Positions 18,116 to 27,103 of a DNA stretch of 64,000 nt are shown piece by piece. Position numbers and translations under genes: made by a program. This DNA comes from Acuticoccus sp039034015 (GTDB lineage: Bacteria; Pseudomonadota; Alphaproteobacteria; Rhizobiales; Amorphaceae): the NCBI GenBank assembly GCA_039034015.1, contig JBCCBM010000011.1, positions 1-64,000 of the forward strand. The letters run 5' to 3'. The notes beneath the pieces are model-generated. The model was not told where the DNA came from. It did not search any database and saw only the letters and a program-made list of their open reading frames with translations. The stretch's first letter is position 1, and each line of letters opens with the position of its first letter.

Positions 18116-19052
18116 GCACCGTCACCTTGACGCGCTTGATGCGCCGAGGGTCGGCGTCAAGCACCTCGAACTCAAGGCCCGGAATGTCGTCCGACGCCAC
18201 GAGCTCGCCCCGCACGGGGACGCGGCCCAGGATCGCGAACACGATGCCGCCAAGGGTGTCCACATCGTCCAAAAATTCGCCGCCCGGAAGGTCAATGCCG
18301 GCCTCGCTCGCAAAGTCGTCCACCGCAACGCGGGCATCGGCAAACCACACACCGCCCTCGCCCGCCGTCAGGGTCGGCTCGTCCGGCCAGTCGTACTCGT
18401 CCTCAATATCGCCGACCACCGTTTCCAGAAGGTCTTCCAGCGAGACGAGGCCGTCGGTGCCGCCATATTCGTCCACCACGAGGGCGAGCTGAATGCGGCT
18501 TGCCTGCATTTTGACCATCAGATCCATGGCCGGCATGGAGGGCGGCACAAAAAGGATCGGCCGCACAATCTTCATCGCCGCAAGCTTTTTGGAAAGGTCG
18601 ACCGCGCCAAGCTTTAGCCCGTCTTCGCGCGCTGCCTCTTGGGCGAGCGCAATCATGACGTCCTTGGCGTGCACAAAACCCATGGGGTCGTCCAGCGTTT
18701 CGCCGAAGACGGGGAGGCGCGAGTGGCCGGCGGTGCGGAAGGTGGTCAAAAGGTCGGCGAGCGAGATTGTCTCCGGCACCGCCTCAATGTCGGCGCGGGG
18801 GACCATCACGTCCAAAATGCGGACGTCCTTCAGTTCCAGGATGTTTTGGAGAAGGCGCCGTTCTTCGATCGAAAAAATGTCCGCGCCATCGCCTTCGCCG
18901 GCAAGGGCTTGGGCCAGGCTCTCCCGCAGGCCCTCACTGTTTTTGAGGCCAACGGCGGAAAGGACGCGGTCGAACCAGCGTTCTTCGGTGGGGTTTGTTG
19001 CGGCGGCCGAGCCATTCTGCTGGACCGCCTTCGGACTGTGTGTGTCAGCCAT
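18075..19052 (-). CDS. corC: CorC/HlyC-family CBS-domain protein
   Basis: A 325-aa cytosolic protein with a CBS pair (residues about 80-205; VMVPRADIEAVPETISLADLL and VVDEYGGTDGLVSLEDLLE) and a C-terminal CorC/HlyC domain (about 225-310). Family members act in Mg2+/Co2+ efflux or with transporters; the old name haemolysin C is misleading. The N-terminal 35 residues are low-complexity. It belongs to the conserved ybeY-corC-lnt run. Confidence 0.93.
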   Translation of the reverse strand: MADTHSPKAVQQNGSAAATNPTEERWFDRVLSAVGLKNSEGLRESLAQALAGEGDGADIFSIEERRLLQNILELKDVRILDVMVPRADIEAVPETISLADLLTTFRTAGHSRLPVFGETLDDPMGFVHAKDVMIALAQEAAREDGLKLGAVDLSKKLAAMKIVRPILFVPPSMPAMDLMVKMQASRIQLALVVDEYGGTDGLVSLEDLLETVVGDIEDEYDWPDEPTLTAGEGGVWFADARVAVDDFASEAGIDLPGGEFLDDVDTLGGIVFAILGRVPVRGELVASDDIPGLEFEVLDADPRRIKRVKVTVRERGSGTGEDEAA

Positions 19053-19086
19053 CGTTCCGTCAGCGCAAAAGCGCCCATCCGCTCCT

Positions 19087-19611
19087 TCAATAGGGGTCCG
19101 CGATCCCGAACCGTTCCAAAATCACGCGCTCGGCGATTTCCATCGCCTCACGTTCGTCCTCGTGCCCATGGTCGTGCCCCAAAAGATGGAGCACGCCGTG
19201 CAGCACAAGATGGGTGGCATGATCGGCAAAGGGAATGCCCCGCTCTGCCGCTTCTTTTGCCATTGTCTCAAAGCCCAACGCAAGAGAGCCCAAGAAACGG
19301 GCATCTCCCTCGCCCCGTTCTTCACCAGACGGGAAAGCAAGTACGTTGGTGGGCGCGTCTTTGCCCCGAAAGGTCTTGTTAAGCGCTTGCATTGCCGCAT
19401 CGCCCGTCAACAAAACCTCAAACGATGAGGGCTCGCCCACCGCATCGGGCGAAGTCATGATGGCATCGGCAATGTTGCCGGTGATCGCCTTCATGGGAAG
19501 GTTTGCCCAGCCCGGGGCGTCGGCACGGATGATCGCCTGGAGCGTGAGCGAGCCGGCGATGACATCATCGCCATCATCATCCATCGGGACGGCCTCATGG
19601 GCCAGGGTCAT
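19087..19611 (-). CDS. ybeY: Endoribonuclease YbeY
   Basis: A 174-aa zinc metalloprotein required for 16S rRNA 3'-end processing and ribosome quality control. The three-His zinc site is in HLVLHGVLHLLGHDH near the C terminus, and TNVLAFPSGE is the other family motif. Its ATG shares ATGA with the phoH stop. The N terminus is about 20 residues longer than in many homologues; an alternative start is not obvious. Confidence 0.96.
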   Translation of the reverse strand: MTLAHEAVPMDDDGDDVIAGSLTLQAIIRADAPGWANLPMKAITGNIADAIMTSPDAVGEPSSFEVLLTGDAAMQALNKTFRGKDAPTNVLAFPSGEERGEGDARFLGSLALGFETMAKEAAERGIPFADHATHLVLHGVLHLLGHDHGHEDEREAMEIAERVILERFGIADPY

Positions 19612-20591
19612 GGGTTGCTCCGCTCGTGACCATCTGCATCGTACGCGGCCACGATGCGCGCCACAAGATGGTGCCGCACCACATCTTGCGCGCTGAAGCG
19701 CACAGTGCCGATGCCGTCGACCCCATAAAGAATGCGCAGCGCCTCCTTGAGGCCGGAGGGGACGCCCGGCGGCAGATCGATCTGGCTGGGGTCGCCGGTC
19801 ACGATCATGCGCGAGCCTTCGCCAAGCCGGGTCAAAAACATCTTCATTTGCATGGCGGTGGTGTTTTGCGCCTCATCGAGGATGGCCACCGCATGGGTCA
19901 GCGTGCGCCCGCGCATGAAGGCGAGCGGCGCCACCTCAATCACCCCTTGGGCGAGCATCCGCTGGACCTTTTCGCCCGGCAACATTTCGTGGAGCGCATC
20001 GTAAAGCGGGCGCAAATAAGGGTCGACCTTCTCTTCCAGCGTGCCCGGCAAAAAGCCCAGCTTCTCCCCCGCCTCCACCGCCGGTCGGGACAGGATGATC
20101 CGCTCCACCAGCCCGCGCTCCAGACACTGCGCGGCGTACGCCACCGCGAGGAAGGTTTTGCCCGTCCCCGCCGGGCCGACGCCAAAGACGAGTTCGTTGG
20201 TGTCCATCGCGCGGATGTAAGCGTCCTGGGTGGGCGAGCGCGCCTCCACCCGCCGCTTTCGGGTGGCAATTTCGGCAACGGTGTCGGGCCGCTCCATCTG
20301 CGGCAGGACCAGCTGATGGTCGCGCTTTGTGCTGAGGCGCACGGCGCCGTCCACGTCCGCCGCTTCGATGGATTGGCCGCGTTTGGCGCGGGTGTGGAGA
20401 TGCTGGAGGACGGCGCAGGCGGTGTCCACCTGGTCGGCCTCGCCGCGCACGGTCACCTCGTTGCCGCGGGCAACAATGTCCACCTCGCACCGCCCCTCGA
20501 TAAGGGAAAGGTGACCATCGCCGACCCCGAAGACGGCCTGCGCGAGCGCGGCATCCTCAAAGGCGAGGGTGCGCATCTCAGCCGTCGTCAA
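19608..20591 (-). CDS. phoH: PhoH-like ATPase
   Basis: A 327-aa PhoH-family P-loop protein, likely an RNA-linked ATPase/helicase that works with YbeY. Walker A is GPAGTGKTFLA (near residue 140) and Walker B is VAILDEAQNTT; GDPSQIDLP is the sensor-like motif. The N terminus resembles a KH-type domain. The TTG start at 20591 shares TTGA with the miaB stop and has GGAG 10 bases upstream; an ATG five codons later (20576) is the alternative. Confidence 0.95.
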   Translation of the reverse strand: MTTAEMRTLAFEDAALAQAVFGVGDGHLSLIEGRCEVDIVARGNEVTVRGEADQVDTACAVLQHLHTRAKRGQSIEAADVDGAVRLSTKRDHQLVLPQMERPDTVAEIATRKRRVEARSPTQDAYIRAMDTNELVFGVGPAGTGKTFLAVAYAAQCLERGLVERIILSRPAVEAGEKLGFLPGTLEEKVDPYLRPLYDALHEMLPGEKVQRMLAQGVIEVAPLAFMRGRTLTHAVAILDEAQNTTAMQMKMFLTRLGEGSRMIVTGDPSQIDLPPGVPSGLKEALRILYGVDGIGTVRFSAQDVVRHHLVARIVAAYDADGHERSNP

Positions 20592-21886
20592 GCGGCCGCT
20601 CTCCCGGCGGCAGGTTCGCCAAAGAGGCTGTTGCCGTGGGCGGCTGTGATCGCAACCTCCACAATCTCGCCGATGGCGCCAATGGTGTCCGGCACATGCA
20701 CGGGCTGAAGGTAGGGCGAGCGGCCCACAAGCTGCCCCGCGCGCCGCCCCGCCTTTTCAAGGAGAACAGGCACGGTCTGCCCCACCAACGCGCAGTTGAA
20801 CGCGGTCTGCTGGGACGCAAGCAGCGCCTGCAGCTCCTGCAGACGCGCGGATGCCACGGCATCCGGCACCTGGTTGTCCCGCGTTGCGGCAGGCGTCCCA
20901 GGGCGGGGGGAATATTTGAAGGAATAAGCGGAGGCATAGCCAATGTCGGCCACAAGGCGCATCGTGTCTTGGAAATCGGCGTCGGTCTCGCCTGGAAAGC
21001 CCACGATGAAATCGCCGGACAGCGCCATGTCCGGCCGGGCTTCGCGCACGCGGTCGATGACACGGCGGTAGTCGTCGGCCGTGTGCTTTCGGTTCATGGC
21101 TTTCAACACCTTGTCCGACCCTGCCTGGACCGGAAGGTGCAGATACGGCATCAGCGTTTCAAGATCGCGGTGGGCCGCAATCAGGCGATCATCCATGTCG
21201 TTGGGGTGGCTGGTGGTGTAGCGAAGGCGCGCAAGGCCTGGCACGCGAGACAAGCGATGGGCGAGCGCGGCAAGGCCCCCGTCTGCGCCGTGATAGGCAT
21301 TCACGTTTTGGCCAAGCAGGGTGATTTCGCGCACGCCCGCCACCACAAGCGCGCGCGCCTCGATCTCAATGTCGGCCTCGGGGCGCGAGACCTCGCCGCC
21401 GCGCGTGTAAGGCACCACGCAAAACGCGCAAAACTTGTCACACCCCTCCTGCACGGTGAGGAAGGCGGTGACGCCCCGCGCGGTCACCTTGCGTGGCAGA
21501 TGTTGGAACTTGTCGTCCGACAGGTCGGTCTCGACAGGGGCCTCGCCGCGCTCAGCCGCCGCAATCAGCGCCGGCAAGCGGTGGTAGGCCTGGGGGCCAA
21601 CCACAAAATCAACGCGCGGCTGGCGGGCGATGATCTCGGCCCCTTCCGCCTGCGCCACACAGCCGGCAACGCCGATGAGCCCGCCCTCGCCCTTCAATCG
21701 GCCAAGCTCGGAGTAGACCTTTTCGGCTGCCTTTTCACGGATGTGGCAGGTGTTGAGGAGGATGAGATCGGCCCCCTCCGGCCCATCCGCCATGGTGTAG
21801 CCGGACGCGCGCAGCTGGTCGCCCATACGCTGCGCGTCATAGACGTTCATCTGGCAGCCGTAGCTCTTGATAAAGGCTCGCTTCAT
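20588..21886 (-). CDS. miaB: tRNA-2-methylthio-N6-dimethylallyladenosine synthase MiaB
   Basis: A 432-aa radical-SAM methylthiotransferase that modifies A37 of tRNAs. Three domains are visible: the N-terminal UPF0004 cluster domain (YGCQMN, LNTCHIREKA), the radical SAM motif CDKFCAFCVVPYTRG and a C-terminal TRAM domain (about 365-430). Its ATG overlaps the plsC stop. The modification competes for SAM with TrmB and others. Confidence 0.97.
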   Translation of the reverse strand: MKRAFIKSYGCQMNVYDAQRMGDQLRASGYTMADGPEGADLILLNTCHIREKAAEKVYSELGRLKGEGGLIGVAGCVAQAEGAEIIARQPRVDFVVGPQAYHRLPALIAAAERGEAPVETDLSDDKFQHLPRKVTARGVTAFLTVQEGCDKFCAFCVVPYTRGGEVSRPEADIEIEARALVVAGVREITLLGQNVNAYHGADGGLAALAHRLSRVPGLARLRYTTSHPNDMDDRLIAAHRDLETLMPYLHLPVQAGSDKVLKAMNRKHTADDYRRVIDRVREARPDMALSGDFIVGFPGETDADFQDTMRLVADIGYASAYSFKYSPRPGTPAATRDNQVPDAVASARLQELQALLASQQTAFNCALVGQTVPVLLEKAGRRAGQLVGRSPYLQPVHVPDTIGAIGEIVEVAITAAHGNSLFGEPAAGRAAA

Positions 21887-22698
21887 GCGCTCTCGCGTTT
21901 TGCGCGGGTGAGGCGGCCGGCCGTTGCTTCGCCCACAAGGCGCCGCACCTCGGTCTCAGCGGCCCGGGCCGCGCGCTTGCGGTCGGCCCCCTCCCCAAAG
22001 GGGATCGGCGTGCCGAACGCCACATCCACGTCGATATCTCCGTATTTCAGCACCCACCACAGATGGGGTGCCATGTCCATGTCGCCGTACCATGCGACGC
22101 GCGGCTTGTGATAGCGCCCGATGGGCACCCCGTGGATCTGCGTATAGTTGATTGCAACCGGCTGCACCGTGACCCCGCCCGCGCTCGCCTCCCGCGCCGC
22201 CTGGGCCGCGCCCCCCACAAGCGCGGTGCGAAACGGCAAAACGTGAATGCCGTTGGACGATGTCCCCTCCCCAAAGAGCACCAAAACGTCGCCTTCGGAA
22301 AGGCGCGCGGCAATCTCATTGGCGACCTTGCCGGTCTTTGCCCGCGCCTCCCGCTTCACGAAAACCGAGCGCTGGAGTTTGGCAAAAAGGCCAAACACCG
22401 GCCAACTCGCCACCTCGGATTTGGAGATGAACGAGAGCTCCATCACCGAGCCCAGAACACAAATGTCGAGCCAGGACGCGTGGTTGGCGATCAATAACAG
22501 CGGCCGCTTCTCGCTCGCCGCGCCATGGAGGTGGACGCGCACCCCCACAAGGCGCAGCGCCACGCGGTGCCACAGCAGCGGCAGGCGGCGCGCGGCCCCC
22601 CGCCAACCGACCGCAAGCGCAAAAAGCTGCGGCGGGATGAGGATGAGCGACAACACCGTCAGCCCCAGCGTTGCCAAAACGGCGCGCAAAAAACTCAT
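21883..22698 (-). CDS. plsC: 1-acyl-glycerol-3-phosphate acyltransferase
   Basis: A 271-aa inner-membrane acyltransferase making phosphatidic acid. An N-terminal membrane anchor (residues about 5-30) is followed by the HX4D motif NHASWLD, the KSEVASWPVFG segment, and FGEGTSSNG. Start and stop overlap rimI and miaB by 4 bases each, so the block is translated as an operon. Confidence 0.94.
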   Translation of the reverse strand: MSFLRAVLATLGLTVLSLILIPPQLFALAVGWRGAARRLPLLWHRVALRLVGVRVHLHGAASEKRPLLLIANHASWLDICVLGSVMELSFISKSEVASWPVFGLFAKLQRSVFVKREARAKTGKVANEIAARLSEGDVLVLFGEGTSSNGIHVLPFRTALVGGAAQAAREASAGGVTVQPVAINYTQIHGVPIGRYHKPRVAWYGDMDMAPHLWWVLKYGDIDVDVAFGTPIPFGEGADRKRAARAAETEVRRLVGEATAGRLTRAKRESA

Positions 22699-23195
22699 GC
22701 CACGTGCGAGGGCTGGCGCATCATGAGGCGCATGGTGAGCGCCTTTTGCCGGCCGTTCTCGCCTTCATAATAGTCGTTGCGCTCGCCCACCGCCTCAAAG
22801 CCTGCGCGGCGATACACCGAGAGGGCGGGGTCGTTGGTGGGGTCCACCTCCAAAAACACCATGCGCACCCGCTCCGCATAAAGATGGCGCAGCGCCGCCT
22901 CCAGAAGCATGTGGCCAACGCCAGACCCCCGTTGGCGGGGGTGGACGGCCATGGTGAGCACCTCCGCCTCGTCCGCCGCGGTGCGCACGGTGATGAAGCC
23001 GATGGGCCGTTCGCTGGTCAGCGCACTGCCCCGGCGCGCGACAAACGTTGTGACACCCGGCCCCTCGTTGAGCGCGGCCTGTTCATCCGCCGACCACGCA
23101 GCGACGAAGGATTGGGCGTGTATGTCTTCCAGCACGTCAAAGTCGGCGGGGCGCAACCCATCGACCCGGCGGGGGGCGGAAAGCCAGCTGATCAT
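22695..23195 (-). CDS. rimI: Ribosomal-protein-alanine N-acetyltransferase RimI
   Basis: A 166-aa GNAT protein. The acetyl-CoA loop is MAVHPRQRGSGVGHMLLEAA, followed by LEVDPTNDPALSVYRRAGF and YYEGENGRQKALTMRL, typical of RimI (N-terminal acetylation of ribosomal S18). It sits next to tsaB as in many bacteria. Two starts are possible: the ATG at 23195, used here, or a TTG at 23234, 4 bases after the tsaB stop; neither has a strong ribosome site. Confidence 0.88.
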   Translation of the reverse strand: MISWLSAPRRVDGLRPADFDVLEDIHAQSFVAAWSADEQAALNEGPGVTTFVARRGSALTSERPIGFITVRTAADEAEVLTMAVHPRQRGSGVGHMLLEAALRHLYAERVRMVFLEVDPTNDPALSVYRRAGFEAVGERNDYYEGENGRQKALTMRLMMRQPSHVA

Positions 23196-23237
23196 GGTCG
23201 GCGCGCGGCATTCATCCCGGGTAATCAGCCACAACCA

Positions 23238-23855
23238 TCACGCGCGCGCCAGCGATTTGTGCGCCTGCGGCCGTGCATCCGCCCGGGCAAGATATTTTGC
23301 GCAGAGGGTGCGCTCGGCCGGGTCGCCATCGCCGAGCGCGGCCATCGCGCCAAAATCTTGCGTCGCGACCACTGTGCCAAGGCCGAGCGCGTCAACGGCG
23401 CCTTCATCGCCCACCACGGCCGCATCGCAAGCCTGGGCCCAGCCCCGCGCCGTCTCCACCGACCATTTTGCAAGGTGCGGGTCATCGCCATAGGCGCCGG
23501 CGAAGACAAAGCCGTGGCGCGCATCAAGCGCGGCGAGCAACGGCTGCGGCCGGCGGGCGGCCAACACATCAAGCGTCGTCACCCCAACGGCCGGGATGCC
23601 CCGCGCCAGCGCAACCCCCTTTGCCGCCGCAATCCCAACCCGAACGCCGGTGAAGGAACCGGGCCCCACCGTCACAATCACGCGGGAAACGTCGCCAAAA
23701 CCGACGCCCGCTGCGCGAAGGGCCGCCTCCATATGACCATGGATCGCCTCCGCATTGCCGGCCGCCGGCGCGGTGGAGACGGCAACCACCTGGTCCCCGT
23801 CCACGACCGCCGCACCACACGCCGCAAGCGCTGTGTCAAGCGCAAGAGCAATCAC
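23238..23855 (-). CDS. tsaB: tRNA threonylcarbamoyladenosine biosynthesis protein TsaB
   Basis: A 205-aa ASKHA-fold protein, partner of TsaD/TsaE in forming t6A37 of tRNA. The N terminus VIALALDTALAACGAAV and the signature VGPGSFTGVRVGIAAAKGVALA identify it. The GTG start at 23855 shares GTGA with the upstream NFU gene's stop. Upstream in-frame codons have no family similarity. Confidence 0.94.
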   Translation of the reverse strand: MIALALDTALAACGAAVVDGDQVVAVSTAPAAGNAEAIHGHMEAALRAAGVGFGDVSRVIVTVGPGSFTGVRVGIAAAKGVALARGIPAVGVTTLDVLAARRPQPLLAALDARHGFVFAGAYGDDPHLAKWSVETARGWAQACDAAVVGDEGAVDALGLGTVVATQDFGAMAALGDGDPAERTLCAKYLARADARPQAHKSLARA

Positions 23856-24415
23856 GCCGCCTGACGGACCTCCTGCACCTCGGGGATGAAGTGTTTGAGA
23901 AGGTTCTGAATGCCCATCTGCAGCGTCATCGTGGAGGAGGGGCAGCCGGCGCACGCGCCGCGCATGGAAAGGAGCACCACGCCGTCGCGGTAGGAGCGGA
24001 ACACAATGTCGCCCCCATCGCCGGCCACCGCCGGGCGCACCCGCTCGTCAAGGATCTCCTTGATCATGGCAACGGTGGCGGCGTCTTTTTCTTCAAACTC
24101 CTCGCCCTCGGCTTCGGCCGGGGCCGCATCCGCGTCCACAATCACAGGGTCGCCGGAGAGGTAATGCTCCATGATGGCGCCGAGGACCGCGGGCTTTAGA
24201 TGCTCCCAAGGGATCGCACCCTTGGAGACTGAGATGAAATCAAAGCCCAGGAAGACGCCCGTCACGCCGTCAACGGCGAAAAGGCGGACCGCGAGGGGCG
24301 AGGCGGAGGCATCATCGCCCGCGCGATAGTCAATCACCCCGCGGTCCATCACGGTTTTGCCGGGCAAGAATTTGAGCGTTTCCGGGTTGGGCGTCGCTTC
24401 GGTTTGAATGAACAT
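23852..24415 (-). CDS. NFU-type iron-sulfur cluster carrier protein
   Basis: A 187-aa protein with an N-terminal NFU_N domain (MFIQTEATPNPETLKFLPG, residues 1-88) and a C-terminal NifU-like domain with the cluster-binding GACAGCPSS motif (CXXC). It delivers Fe-S clusters, for example to radical-SAM enzymes such as MiaB encoded downstream. The start is set by GGAG 7 bases before 24415. It heads the long minus-strand block and is divergent from the DUF427 gene. Confidence 0.93.
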   Translation of the reverse strand: MFIQTEATPNPETLKFLPGKTVMDRGVIDYRAGDDASASPLAVRLFAVDGVTGVFLGFDFISVSKGAIPWEHLKPAVLGAIMEHYLSGDPVIVDADAAPAEAEGEEFEEKDAATVAMIKEILDERVRPAVAGDGGDIVFRSYRDGVVLLSMRGACAGCPSSTMTLQMGIQNLLKHFIPEVQEVRQAA

Positions 24416-24525
24416 GGTTCGTCTCCCCACGCGGTGCAAAGCCGCGGGTGTGGTGTGCGTTCCTCCCCACTTAAGGAGTTGCCCAAGGTGCGGCAACGCT
24501 CACCCCACCATCCAATGGAGCCACC

Positions 24526-24891
24526 ATGCCAAACCCCGCCCCCGGCTTTTTGCGCCACCCCCACCACACCATCACAATTGCGCCGCCCGCGCGCCTGTCG
24601 GTGCACATCAACGGCACGCTGATCGCAAAAAGCGTTGCCGCAAGGCAATTACAGGAGGACGGTTATCCGCCCCGCGCCTACATCCCCGCCGCCGACATTT
24701 TTGCAACGCTTGAACGCACCCAGCGCACCACACATTGCCCCTTTAAAGGCGACACACAGTATTTTGACGTCAGCATTTCCGGGCAAACTTTTGAGAATGC
24801 GGCCTGGTGCTACCCCGCGCCCTTCGATGAAATGGCGGCCATTGAAGGTCACATCGCCTTCGACGATCGGTTCGAATTTTCCGAGACGTGA
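24526..24891 (+). CDS. DUF427 family protein
   Basis: A 121-aa soluble protein of the DUF427 family (small beta-tent fold, function not established). Diagnostic segments are YPPRAYIPAADI, RTTHCPFKGDTQYFDV, ENAAWCYPAPFDEMAAIEGHIAF. GGAG is 5 bases before the ATG. It is divergent from the NFU gene across 110 bp. Confidence 0.9.
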   Translation: MPNPAPGFLRHPHHTITIAPPARLSVHINGTLIAKSVAARQLQEDGYPPRAYIPAADIFATLERTQRTTHCPFKGDTQYFDVSISGQTFENAAWCYPAPFDEMAAIEGHIAFDDRFEFSET

Positions 24892-24951
24892 GGAACGAAG
24901 TCCTGGGCCTGGCCGTTATCCCAGCAATCGAAATCACTCACGAGGGTCTTT

Positions 24952-25389
24952 ATGAAAACCTACGCATCCGTTCTCGCCCTGTCGCTCGCCTTTGCCACCC
25001 CGGCGGCGGCCGACAACATTCTTGAGCGTGCCGGCGATGCGGTGGGTGACGCCGTGGAAGCCACCGGTGACGCAATCGCCGACCTGGTGGACGGCGGCGA
25101 AGACGCAGCCGAAGCCACCGCGGAAGGCGCTGAAGAGCTTGGCGAAGAGGCCGTCGACACCGCCGATGCGGCCGGTGACGCTACCGCCGAGGCCATCGAT
25201 GACGCTGGCGATGCTGTGGCCGACGCTGGCGAAGGCACCGTTGAGGGCATCAAAGACGCTGGCGACGCGGTGGCCGATGCGGGCGAAGACGCCGGCGACG
25301 CCATTGAAGAGGCGGGTGACGATGTGGCGGACGCCGGTGAAGAGGCCGCCGACGACGCCGAAGACCTTTTGGAAAAGACCGACAGCTAA
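24952..25389 (+). CDS. Secreted, extremely acidic Ala/Gly/Asp repeat protein
   Basis: A 145-aa protein of unknown function. A clear Sec signal peptide ends at ATPAAA-D (about residue 20). The mature part has about 45 Asp/Glu against only 3 Lys/Arg, no Cys and no aromatic residues. It is built from imperfect 7- to 11-residue units such as GDAVADAGE, which should form amphipathic helices like LEA-type or apolipoprotein repeats. GAGG precedes the ATG at 6 bases. The periplasm or outside is the likely location. The antisense frame is open too, but lacks such signals. Confidence 0.75.
   Translation: MKTYASVLALSLAFATPAAADNILERAGDAVGDAVEATGDAIADLVDGGEDAAEATAEGAEELGEEAVDTADAAGDATAEAIDDAGDAVADAGEGTVEGIKDAGDAVADAGEDAGDAIEEAGDDVADAGEEAADDAEDLLEKTDS
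25033..25365 (+). repeat. In-gene repeats encoding GDAVADAGE-like units
   Basis: Tandem, degenerate short repeats of Gly-Asp-Ala and Asp-Ala-Gly-Glu codons cover most of the mature acidic protein. The best-preserved pair is DDAGDAVADAGEGTVEGI followed by KDAGDAVADAGEDAGDAI. Such arrays can expand or contract by slippage. Confidence 0.7.
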
Positions 25390-25396
25390 CGCACCC

Positions 25397-25414
25397 TGCG
25401 CCCACTTGGGCGCA
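25397..25414 (+). terminator. Hairpin after the acidic repeat gene
   Basis: A perfect inverted repeat TGCGCCCA-CT-TGGGCGCA begins 7 bases after the stop codon. It lacks an immediate T-run; TTTGATTTG and GTTTTTTC occur 16-35 bases on. Probable transcription end or 3' stabiliser. Confidence 0.5.
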
Positions 25415-25495
25415 AACAAGATGCGCGCCCCTTTGATTTGTTAGCGTTTTTTCTCGCGCAGGTGCTTCGACCTAAGCGAGGAACGCTCCAAAGCG

Positions 25496-26584
25496 CTACT
25501 CTGGGTGGATGGTCACATCCACCCAGACCATCCGGTGATCGGACGCATTTTCCAGAGGGTCACCGGCCGCCGGCCACACCACGCCCGACGCGCCTGGCAG
25601 CAATCCCTTGGATGGGATCACATAGTCCACCCGTAATCGCATCCCGCTTTCGAACTCGGCCGTGTCGTTCTTGCCAAGGACTGAGCCTGGATCCGTCCGG
25701 TTCACCAACGGGTCGGACAAGAGATAATCGATCGCCCCCGCCGCCGACCGGCCCTTTTGAGGATCGGCGTTCAAATCCCCCATCACGACAAAGTGCGCGC
25801 CCGGCGCAAGGCCGCCCCGCACCCCCGCATCATCCACCGCATACTGGCTGCGCGCGGCGTGCGTCAGGTCGACGGCCATGCGAATTTCGTCCGCATTGCG
25901 CGGGATGTTGCGCGGATGACCAATGGGCGGCGTCGGATGGGCCGCAATCACGTGGATCGGCGTGCCGTCCACATCGAGCGTGATGATGGCGTGGGTTTTG
26001 GACGAAAGCGGGAGAACCGCCCGCACCGCCTTGGGCGTTGCCTTTTGGAGCCGCGCGCCGGGCATATCGTCCCACAACAGCTGGGTGAACGTGCGCACCG
26101 AAACCACAGGGTGGCGCGACAGGAGCACAAACGCATAGTGCCCCTCGTGCCAGCCAAACCCCTTCGCATCGCGCGCGTATTCGATGCCCGACGCACCAAT
26201 CCCATCCGCGCCATCAAGATCAAGCCCCGTCGGCACCCCGGTGTTGGACGGCAAATGCACCCTGTGCGGATAGTCGATCCCGTCGCGCCCGTTCTGGCCA
26301 ACGGCCACATAGTTGTCGGCGTAAAGTGAAAGGGAGCGGCCGGCCGGATCGCGATCAAGTTCCAGGAGGAGCAACACATCGGGCCGGACGGCCTGGATGA
26401 TCTCGGCCGAGAGGCGCGCCTTTGGCAGCCCCGCCTCAAGATGCGCGATGAGCCCGCCGGCCCGGTCCTCCAGCGCCACATTGTAGGCCGCAAAGCGGAT
26501 GGCGCCGTCTGCGGGCTCTGGCGTGTCAATCGCGCCGGCAGCCGCGGGCATGAGCGCAATCAGAACGACAACGGCGCGGATCAC
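25496..26584 (-). CDS. Secreted endonuclease/exonuclease/phosphatase-family hydrolase
   Basis: A 362-aa protein with an N-terminal signal sequence (MIRAVVVLIALMPAAAGA) and an EEP fold: FAAYNVALEDR at the start, LLLELDRD, the catalytic-type DLNADPQKG motif and terminal SDHRMVWVDV. These supply the Asn, Glu, Asp-Asn and Asp-His active-site residues. The substrate (DNA, phospholipid or phosphoester) is unknown; related secreted EEP proteins are broad-specificity phosphodiesterases. GTG start overlaps the DUF2794 stop (GTGA). Confidence 0.87.
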   Translation of the reverse strand: MIRAVVVLIALMPAAAGAIDTPEPADGAIRFAAYNVALEDRAGGLIAHLEAGLPKARLSAEIIQAVRPDVLLLLELDRDPAGRSLSLYADNYVAVGQNGRDGIDYPHRVHLPSNTGVPTGLDLDGADGIGASGIEYARDAKGFGWHEGHYAFVLLSRHPVVSVRTFTQLLWDDMPGARLQKATPKAVRAVLPLSSKTHAIITLDVDGTPIHVIAAHPTPPIGHPRNIPRNADEIRMAVDLTHAARSQYAVDDAGVRGGLAPGAHFVVMGDLNADPQKGRSAAGAIDYLLSDPLVNRTDPGSVLGKNDTAEFESGMRLRVDYVIPSKGLLPGASGVVWPAAGDPLENASDHRMVWVDVTIHPE

Positions 26585-26979
26585 TCGCCGACCACGGCAA
26601 GGTGGCGCTTTTTGTCAAACACGCGCAGCACCTGCGACAGTTCGTGCCCGCGCTTCAAATTGATGCCCTGCGCGGAGAAGACCGCGAACGCCCCCTGGCG
26701 GCGCGCAAGCTTTGGGGTTTTGACAACCCGGTACATCGGCACCTCCCCCATGCGGCGGTAGATGGAAAACACCGCCTCCTCGCGTCCGTGGTCGATCGCA
26801 TAATCGCGCCACTCGCCGGCGGCCACCATACGGCCATAGACGCGAAGGATCTGTGACAGCTCGGTGCGGTGGAACGCGACCAGCGGCGGCGCCTTCTCCC
26901 GTGCGGCCCGCTCGGCCGCCCCGTCCCGCGCTGCCCCACGGAGCGGGACCACCCGACTTGGCTCTTCACCCTCCGCCAT
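26581..26979 (-). CDS. DUF2794 family protein
   Basis: A 132-aa alphaproteobacteria-specific protein. The family core is FHRTELSQILRVYGRMVAAGEWRDYAID (first 20 residues suffice), then VFSIYRRMGEVPMYRVVKTP, LARRQGAFAV and LKRGHELSQVLRV. Function is not known. GGAGGG sits 4 bases before the ATG. It is divergent from htpG and translationally coupled to the secreted hydrolase gene. Confidence 0.85.
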   Translation of the reverse strand: MAEGEEPSRVVPLRGAARDGAAERAAREKAPPLVAFHRTELSQILRVYGRMVAAGEWRDYAIDHGREEAVFSIYRRMGEVPMYRVVKTPKLARRQGAFAVFSAQGINLKRGHELSQVLRVFDKKRHLAVVGE

Positions 26980-27103
26980 AGGCCCTCCCCCGTTTTGCCG
27001 GCGAAATCATGGATCGCCGCGTCGCGCCATGCAACGCCCTTGATCGCACGCGCCCCACTTCGCATTTCTAAGGGGTCCTTTTTCCCAACCACACCCAACG
27101 GCG

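Noticed and set aside
24880..24900. GGTTCGAATTTTCC resembling a tRNA T-loop
   Set aside because: It lies inside the DUF427 coding region, and no acceptor or anticodon stems can be formed around it.
24934..25419. Long open frame antisense to the acidic repeat protein
   Set aside because: It is a by-product of the repetitive GC-rich sense codons; the sense strand has the signal peptide and ribosome site.
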